A stretch of DNA of 64,000 nt. Source: Actinotignum schaalii_C. Lineage in GTDB: Bacteria; Actinomycetota; Actinomycetes; Actinomycetales; Actinomycetaceae. Below are positions 59,936-64,000 of this stretch, piece after piece. A program made the position numbers and the translations under genes. Each line of letters begins with the position of its first letter. The stretch's first letter is position 1. Location: positions 1-64,000 of the forward strand of contig NZ_JAWUEL010000009.1 of assembly GCF_034119425.1 (NCBI RefSeq), read 5' to 3'. The notes under the pieces are model-generated. The model ran no database searches. It saw only the letters and a program-made list of their open reading frames with translations, and was not told the DNA's origin.

Positions 59936-60514
59936 ATGCCTAAGCCCACCAAGGGTCCGCGCCTCGGCGGCAGCCCCGCCCACCAGCGCAAGATTCTTGC
60001 CAACCTGTGCAAGGAACTTATTCATCACACGTCGATTAAGACCACCGAAGCGAAGGCTCGCGCGGTACGTCCCCATATCGAAAAGCTCATCACGAAGGCG
60101 AAGAAGGGGGACACCCACAATCGCCGCCTGGCCCTCAAGGTGCTCGGTGATCGTGAAACCGCCTACATTCTCTTCGAGGAACTCGCCCCGCTGTTCGCGG
60201 AACGCGAGGGCGGCTACACCCGCATCACCAAGGTGGGTAACCGCCGCGGTGATAACACCCCGATGGCCGTTATTTCGCTGGTGACCGAGAAGGTTTCCCC
60301 GAAGCAGGCGGTTGTTAAGGAAGCGGAAAAGGCCGCCGAGCGTGCCGCCGCTGCGGAAGAAGCTGAAACTGCTGAGTCGGCAGAATCTGCGGAGAGCGCC
60401 GAATCGGCTGAAAGTGCGGAGTCCGCTGAATCCGCCGAAAGCGCGGAGTCGGCAGAGTCGGCTGCCAGCGCGGATGAAGCTGCGGAAGCGGAGAAGGCTG
60501 AAGAAGCCAAGTAA
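59936..60514 (+). CDS. rplQ: Ribosomal protein bL17 with (ESA)n acidic tail
   Basis: 192 residues. The normal L17 core (PRLGGSPAHQRKILANLCKE) ends near residue 120. The rest is an acidic Ala/Glu/Ser tail with ten consecutive Glu-Ser-Ala triplets (DNA 60374-60463). The codons vary between repeats, so the peptide rather than the DNA repeat seems conserved. The alpha operon ends here with a strong terminator. Confidence 0.97.
   Translation: MPKPTKGPRLGGSPAHQRKILANLCKELIHHTSIKTTEAKARAVRPHIEKLITKAKKGDTHNRRLALKVLGDRETAYILFEELAPLFAEREGGYTRITKVGNRRGDNTPMAVISLVTEKVSPKQAVVKEAEKAAERAAAAEEAETAESAESAESAESAESAESAESAESAESAESAASADEAAEAEKAEEAK
60374..60463 (+). repeat. Ten-fold 9-nt coding repeat in rplQ (Glu-Ser-Ala)
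   Basis: Ten triplets of codons for E-S-A. Serine is written TCG, TCT, AGC, AGT or TCC and glutamate GAG or GAA, in mixed order. Confidence 0.9.
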
Positions 60515-60570
60515 GCGCGCCGGCGGAAGGTTCGGTTGCTTGACTGACCGGCCTGCCTGGAAGCTTGAGA

Positions 60571-60608
60571 AAAGGGCTTCGGAAACATGAGTTTCCGAAG
60601 CCCTTTTT
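60571..60608 (+). terminator. Rho-independent terminator after rplQ
   Basis: AAAGGGCTTCGGAAAC (60571-60586), loop ATGA, GTTTCCGAAGCCCTTT (60591-60606), then TT. A 16-bp perfect stem. Confidence 0.95.
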
Positions 60609-60610
60609 GC

Positions 60611-60683
60611 TGCCCGCAGGACGCGCGGCTACTGTTGCCCGCAGGAGGCGGGGCCGCTGTTGCCTGCAGGACGCGGCTACGGT
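60611..60683 (+). repeat. Three tandem units of about 25 bp
   Basis: Units start at 60611, 60636 and 60661 with TGCCCGCAGGA, TGCCCGCAGGA and TGCCTGCAGGA. They lie in the 459-bp gap between rplQ and the ROK gene, which has no gene of its own. Confidence 0.65.
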
Positions 60684-60710
60684 TGGGCGCGGCCGCGGGC
60701 ACTGGCGCGG

Positions 60711-60796
60711 GTGGGGGGGGGAGCACCGTTTCGGGGCGATTTCGTGTTCCTTACGCGCACCCTGCGGGAGGCGATGTCCCGGACTCGCACTTTGTC
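60711..60796 (+). repeat. Structured repeat element, copy 5 (degenerate left arm)
   Basis: GAGCACCGTTTCGGGGCGAT, TTCGTGTT, ACGCGCAC and CTCGCACTTTG align with copies 1 and 4. The GGCGATGT block aligns with copies 3 and 4. The left arm has been overrun by a G-tract (60713-60721), so its hairpin is probably lost. Confidence 0.6.
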
Positions 60797-60973
60797 TAGT
60801 CGGGCCGCCTCGCCCGCCGGGGCAGGGTGTTTTTCTGAGACGTACTGCGGATGTCGTACATGCGAAGTACAGCTCGGAAAACAGATACCACCTCCCCAGG
60901 GGTTGGTGTGACTATTGAACTTCGTGGGGCCCATGAGGCTCTCATGGGAAGACCCCGCGTTTGTCTATTTACC

Positions 60974-61966
60974 CTACTGTTCCGCGCGGGCTCGCTCGGA
61001 AGCTGCCACCAGATCCCAGGCACGTACCCCGCCGCTCATTCCGGCGGCATTCGGGATAAAAACCACCGAGCCGCTCAGGCGTTCGCGCACGCTCTCGGTG
61101 ATGAGCGCTGCGTTGCCGCCCCCGAGATAGAGGGTGTCCCAGCGGATGACCGGGTAGAGGGATTCAATAGCGCGGGCCACCTGCCGGCTCCACGCGGCAT
61201 CACCCAAGCGGATGCGCTCAATTTCCCCGATCACGTCATCATAGGTGAGGCCCCAGCGCAGCGGGGCGTGCGAAAACTCCAGGTGGGGAGCCAATACCCC
61301 ATTATCGACGATAGCGTTACCCAAACCGGTCCCGAAGGTCAGCACTACTTCTAGACCCTGACCGGTCACGGTTGCCGCGGCGGCCACTTCGGCGTCGTTG
61401 AGCACCAGGGTGGGCCGGGAAAAACGCGCGGCCAGCGATGCACGAATATCCAGACCGTTCCAGGCGGTCTCCATATCCGGGTCGAGACGGGTATGCGGAC
61501 CGGCGCGGCGAATGTAATGCGGGGTATACACCACAACGCCGTGGCGCAGCATCCCGGGCATGCCTACCGTGAGTCGCTCAAAATCAGCGCCCTCGGCGCG
61601 CAGCGCGGCGGCATCGGCGGCGATGATATTTTCCAGGGCCGCCGGTGAGAAAGGGTAGCGGACTGGGGTGCGCCGGGCTGGCCCGATCTGGGTACCGGCA
61701 GCGTCGAGCAGCGCCGTTTTAATGCCACCCCCGCCGCAATCTACCGCGAAGGTGCGCGGTCCGGAAACAGCGGCCGCGGTGGTGGCATTCGCGGCGTCCT
61801 CCGGGCTGGGTGCACTCGCGTACAGCGGTGCGGTGCCAAGAGGGAGGGCCGGCTCCTCGCTTTCGAGTACACGGCCCTCGGCTACGCGGCCCTCGGGCAC
61901 GTGGCCTTCTGGCGCGCGGCTCTCGGGTATGCAGGAGGATGACTCGGCATGGGAAACTGGATCCAT
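60974..61966 (-). CDS. ppgK: ROK-family kinase, polyphosphate glucokinase-like
   Basis: About 330 residues. The phosphate loop FAVDCGGGGIKTALLD, the catalytic NDAEVAAAA, the second loop LTFGTGLGNAIV and TLYLGGGNAA match the polyphosphate/ATP glucokinase branch of ROK proteins, which lacks the zinc cluster. Normal family members read DIGGSGIK at the first loop; here Cys and Gly replace two positions. The first 60 residues are low in complexity with a 5-residue repeat. ATG 61966 overlaps the divergent truA ATG, so the real start may be further in. Confidence 0.75.
   Translation of the reverse strand: MDPVSHAESSSCIPESRAPEGHVPEGRVAEGRVLESEEPALPLGTAPLYASAPSPEDAANATTAAAVSGPRTFAVDCGGGGIKTALLDAAGTQIGPARRTPVRYPFSPAALENIIAADAAALRAEGADFERLTVGMPGMLRHGVVVYTPHYIRRAGPHTRLDPDMETAWNGLDIRASLAARFSRPTLVLNDAEVAAAATVTGQGLEVVLTFGTGLGNAIVDNGVLAPHLEFSHAPLRWGLTYDDVIGEIERIRLGDAAWSRQVARAIESLYPVIRWDTLYLGGGNAALITESVRERLSGSVVFIPNAAGMSGGVRAWDLVAASERARAEQ
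61868..61927 (-). repeat. Four 15-bp tandem units in the ROK gene N-terminus
   Basis: Plus-strand units start at 61868, 61883, 61898 and 61913 (CACGGCCCTCGG-like). They encode a repeating Glu-Gly-Arg/His-Val/Ala pattern. Confidence 0.75.
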
Positions 61967-62840
61967 GAGTGACACGCTAGCGCAAAACCTTCGGCTTCGG
62001 CTTGATCTTTCCTACGACGGTACTGAATTTCACGGTTGGGCAGCGCAGCCCGGCCTGCGTACGGTGGAAGGCACCCTCACAGAGGCTCTCGCGACGGTGC
62101 TGAGAGCACCGGTCATGCTCACGGTGGCCGGGCGGACCGATGCCGGGGTGCATGCCCGGGGGCAGGTCGCTCATGTGGATGTGCCGCGCGCGGTGCTCGC
62201 GGCGGTGCAGGGGCGTTCGCAGGAGGTACCCACGCGAGTACTGGTGCGGCGCGTGCAGAGTTTGCTGGCGCGCGGTGCGAGCGGCCCGCGGGGGAGTGCC
62301 GATATTGTGCTCCACAGCGCCCGCGAGGTATCCCCCGATTTCGATGCCCGTTTTTCCGCGGTTTCGCGCGAATACACGTATCGCATTGCGGTGGGTCACT
62401 TCGATCCTTTACGACGACGCGACGTCCTCTGGCTGGCCGGCCCGCTCGACCTGAGCGCGATGCGGGAGGCCGCGGCCTCCCTCCTGGGCGAACACGATTT
62501 CCTCTCCTATTGCAAACCGCGCCCGGGGGCGACGACGGTCCGCGAGCTCCTGGCTCTGGACGTGGCTGAAGAAGGTGAGCTGGTAACCATTCACGCGGTG
62601 GCCGATGCTTTTTGCCATTCCATGGTGCGCACCCTCGTGGGCTCTCTGCTCCGGGTGGGCGAGGGGCGGCGCGATACCGGCTGGCCGGCCCGGCGCTTGC
62701 GCGAAGCGAGCCGGGATGGGGAAGTGGTGGTAGCCCCGCCCCATCCCCTCACTCTCGAAAAAGTGAATTATCCTGAACCGGGTCAGTGGGCTGCGCGCGC
62801 TGAGGCTTCTCGGGCCATACGTACGCTGCTCGAGGATTAG
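61965..62840 (+). CDS. truA: tRNA pseudouridine(38-40) synthase TruA
   Basis: 291 residues. It converts U38-U40 in the anticodon arm to pseudouridine. DLSYDGTEFHGWA starts the family; VAGRTDAGVHARGQVAHVDV holds the catalytic Asp. DFLSYCKP and DAFCHSMVRTLVGSLL are conserved. rplQ-truA adjacency is usual, but here the ROK gene is inserted between them on the other strand. ATG 61965 lacks a good Shine-Dalgarno; ATG 61929 is an in-frame alternative. Confidence 0.93.
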   Translation: MSDTLAQNLRLRLDLSYDGTEFHGWAAQPGLRTVEGTLTEALATVLRAPVMLTVAGRTDAGVHARGQVAHVDVPRAVLAAVQGRSQEVPTRVLVRRVQSLLARGASGPRGSADIVLHSAREVSPDFDARFSAVSREYTYRIAVGHFDPLRRRDVLWLAGPLDLSAMREAAASLLGEHDFLSYCKPRPGATTVRELLALDVAEEGELVTIHAVADAFCHSMVRTLVGSLLRVGEGRRDTGWPARRLREASRDGEVVVAPPHPLTLEKVNYPEPGQWAARAEASRAIRTLLED

Positions 62841-62945
62841 CTGGTAGCTACCGTTGCGCGCGGCCGTGGCAATGCTGGCCACCACCATTCCACGCGCGGT
62901 GTGCATCTTCGATTCGAGCCGATTTAACGTGTCGTCGGCCCCGGG

Positions 62946-62951
62946 TAAAAT
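62946..62951 (+). promoter_or_regulatory. -10 element for a leaderless LssY-like gene
   Basis: TAAAAT ends 7 nt before GTG 62959. No Shine-Dalgarno is present. Confidence 0.55.
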
Positions 62952-62958
62952 CGGTAAC

Positions 62959-64000
62959 GTGACTCAGGAACAAAGCCAAGCTGCGCAATCAACGCCGGTA
63001 CGCTCGGTGCGGTACAGTGCTGACCGGCGCTGGCCGGTTCCGTCGCGCCCGCCCGCCTATGCGCGCCTGCCCCGGCAGCGGCTGCGGCGGGGGTTCCCTT
63101 TGTACGCGGGCTTGGCGGGGCTGTTCGTCGTCGTCGCCCTGATTTATAGTTTCTGGTTGGCCGTGCTCCTTTTATTACGGGGGCTTCCCGGGCAGCCGTT
63201 GTGGTGGCTGCACCTGCTGGTGTTTTGGGCGCTTGCGGCGTATTTCGCTTTCCCGCGCCTGCATCAGCTTTTTTCGCTTATGTACGTGCCGGATTATTTC
63301 TTCGGGCGCACCAAAACCGCGGACGGCATCCTCGGGGACCCGGTCAATATAGGTTGGGAGGGTAGCGAAGCGGATATTCACGCGGCCATGCGGGCCGCGG
63401 GCTGGATCGAAGCCGAACCTATTACTTTCCGTACCTCTTGGCGCATTATCGTGGCCGCGGTGCTGCGCCGTTCCTATCCTTCCGCGCCGGTGTCTGATTT
63501 GTATTTATTCTCTCGGAAACAGGAATTCGCCTACCAGCAGGAAGTGGACGGCAATGCGGCCCAGCGCCACCACGTGCGTTTTTGGCGCTGCCCACCCGAT
63601 TGGACGCTCCCGGGCGGGGAACGCATCACCTGGCTCGCCGCCGGAACCTTTGATCGCAGTGTGGGGCTATCTATTTTCACGGGGCAATTCACCCACAAAA
63701 TCGACCCGAATATCGATGCGGAGCGGGATTTCATTATCAACACGGTTCGTTACGCGGATCCCGAAAGCCACGTGAGCGTGATCGAGCAGTATTTCAACGC
63801 CTATAGCTCACGCAACGGCGGCGGGGATGAGATCCAAACCGATGGTGATCTTCCTATCCTCGATGTTACCGGCGCGGCCGTGCGCCTGGAAGAGAACTTA
63901 GAGGAGAGCGGCCCGGATGCCGAGGGAACGTACGGTGAGGAAGCGTACGGTGCGGAAACGTGCAGTGAGCGTGGTTCCGGTAATGGTACGACGGCGCTGC
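62959..64000 (+). CDS. LssY C-terminal-domain membrane protein (3' end outside window)
   Basis: 347 codons are visible from GTG 62959 to the right edge. Two membrane spans (about 48-80 and 87-105) follow a proline/arginine-rich N-terminus. The soluble domain (about 120-290) has QRHHVRFWRCP and WLAAGTFDRSVGLSIFTGQFTHKIDPNID, typical of the LssY C-terminal family. That family was named from a Legionella type I secretion cluster, but its role in actinobacteria is unknown. The last 60 residues are acidic and not conserved-looking. A dispersed motif copy (63985-64000) lies in this tail. Confidence 0.75.
   Translation, partial: MTQEQSQAAQSTPVRSVRYSADRRWPVPSRPPAYARLPRQRLRRGFPLYAGLAGLFVVVALIYSFWLAVLLLLRGLPGQPLWWLHLLVFWALAAYFAFPRLHQLFSLMYVPDYFFGRTKTADGILGDPVNIGWEGSEADIHAAMRAAGWIEAEPITFRTSWRIIVAAVLRRSYPSAPVSDLYLFSRKQEFAYQQEVDGNAAQRHHVRFWRCPPDWTLPGGERITWLAAGTFDRSVGLSIFTGQFTHKIDPNIDAERDFIINTVRYADPESHVSVIEQYFNAYSSRNGGGDEIQTDGDLPILDVTGAAVRLEENLEESGPDAEGTYGEEAYGAETCSERGSGNGTTAL
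63985..64000 (+). repeat. Dispersed motif copy at the window edge
   Basis: GGTACGACGGCGCTGC, one base off consensus. It lies in the open frame of the LssY-like gene, or after its end if the gene stops differently. Confidence 0.5.

Noticed and set aside
61668..61964. N-terminal extension of TruA
   Set aside because: It is the reverse strand of the ROK gene; TruA homology begins after 61965.

Overview
The window is a high-GC chromosome segment from an actinobacterium, most likely of the family Actinomycetaceae. This is inferred from the MtrAB-LpqB module, the type of RpoB, RpoC and EF-Tu, frequent GTG and TTG starts, and a secreted protein with FG-GAP-like repeats. The genus cannot be fixed from sequence alone. 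Nearly all of it is core chromosome. No insertion sequence, prophage, CRISPR array, rRNA gene or complete mobile element was seen.

Layout. 1-1282: tail of a DUF5719-like protein, a metallopeptidase-family gene and a DUF3499 gene. 1432-7651: mtrA-mtrB-lpqB (overlapping, envelope two-component control), comF-like gene and long-form hpf. 8243-10852: ferredoxin/adrenodoxin-type reductase and a domain-permuted lipoate ligase. 11103-11665: tRNA-Tyr, tRNA-Thr, tRNA-Met and rpmG. 11836-15495: murB convergent with an adenosine-deaminase-family gene, then an APH-family kinase. 15692-19492: a giant secreted protein with two alkaline phosphatase domains. 19629-26599: aminotransferase, tRNA-Trp, secE-nusG, rplK-rplA, a membrane GT-C-like gene, then the L10 leader and rplJ-rplL. 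27157-28197: GNAT. 28544-40584: rpoB-rpoC, rpsL-rpsG-fusA-tuf. 40723-43962: HAD hydrolase and an aldehyde/alcohol dehydrogenase pair. 44473-60514: the S10, spc and alpha ribosomal clusters with secY-adk-map-infA and rpoA. 60974-64000: polyphosphate-glucokinase-like ROK protein, truA and a partial LssY-C protein.

The genes work mainly in translation and transcription: about 30 ribosomal proteins, RNA polymerase alpha, beta and beta', NusG, elongation factors, IF1 and four tRNAs. Protein export (SecE, SecY) and envelope upkeep (MtrAB, LpqB, MurB) accompany them. rpsD is not in its common place between rpsK and rpoA, and secA does not follow hpf.

The most interesting signals lie between genes. 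First, a family of about 85-nt elements has five copies (7849, 8097, 26769, 26902, 60711). Its stem sequences change in a compensatory way, and its left arm can pair with either of two right arms, which suggests an unrecognised structured RNA or REPIN-like element. Second, a short motif, GGTACGACGNCGCAGC, recurs in more than a dozen intergenic gaps, often right after stop codons. Third, several genes show a -10 box 6-7 nt before the start codon, indicating leaderless mRNAs.
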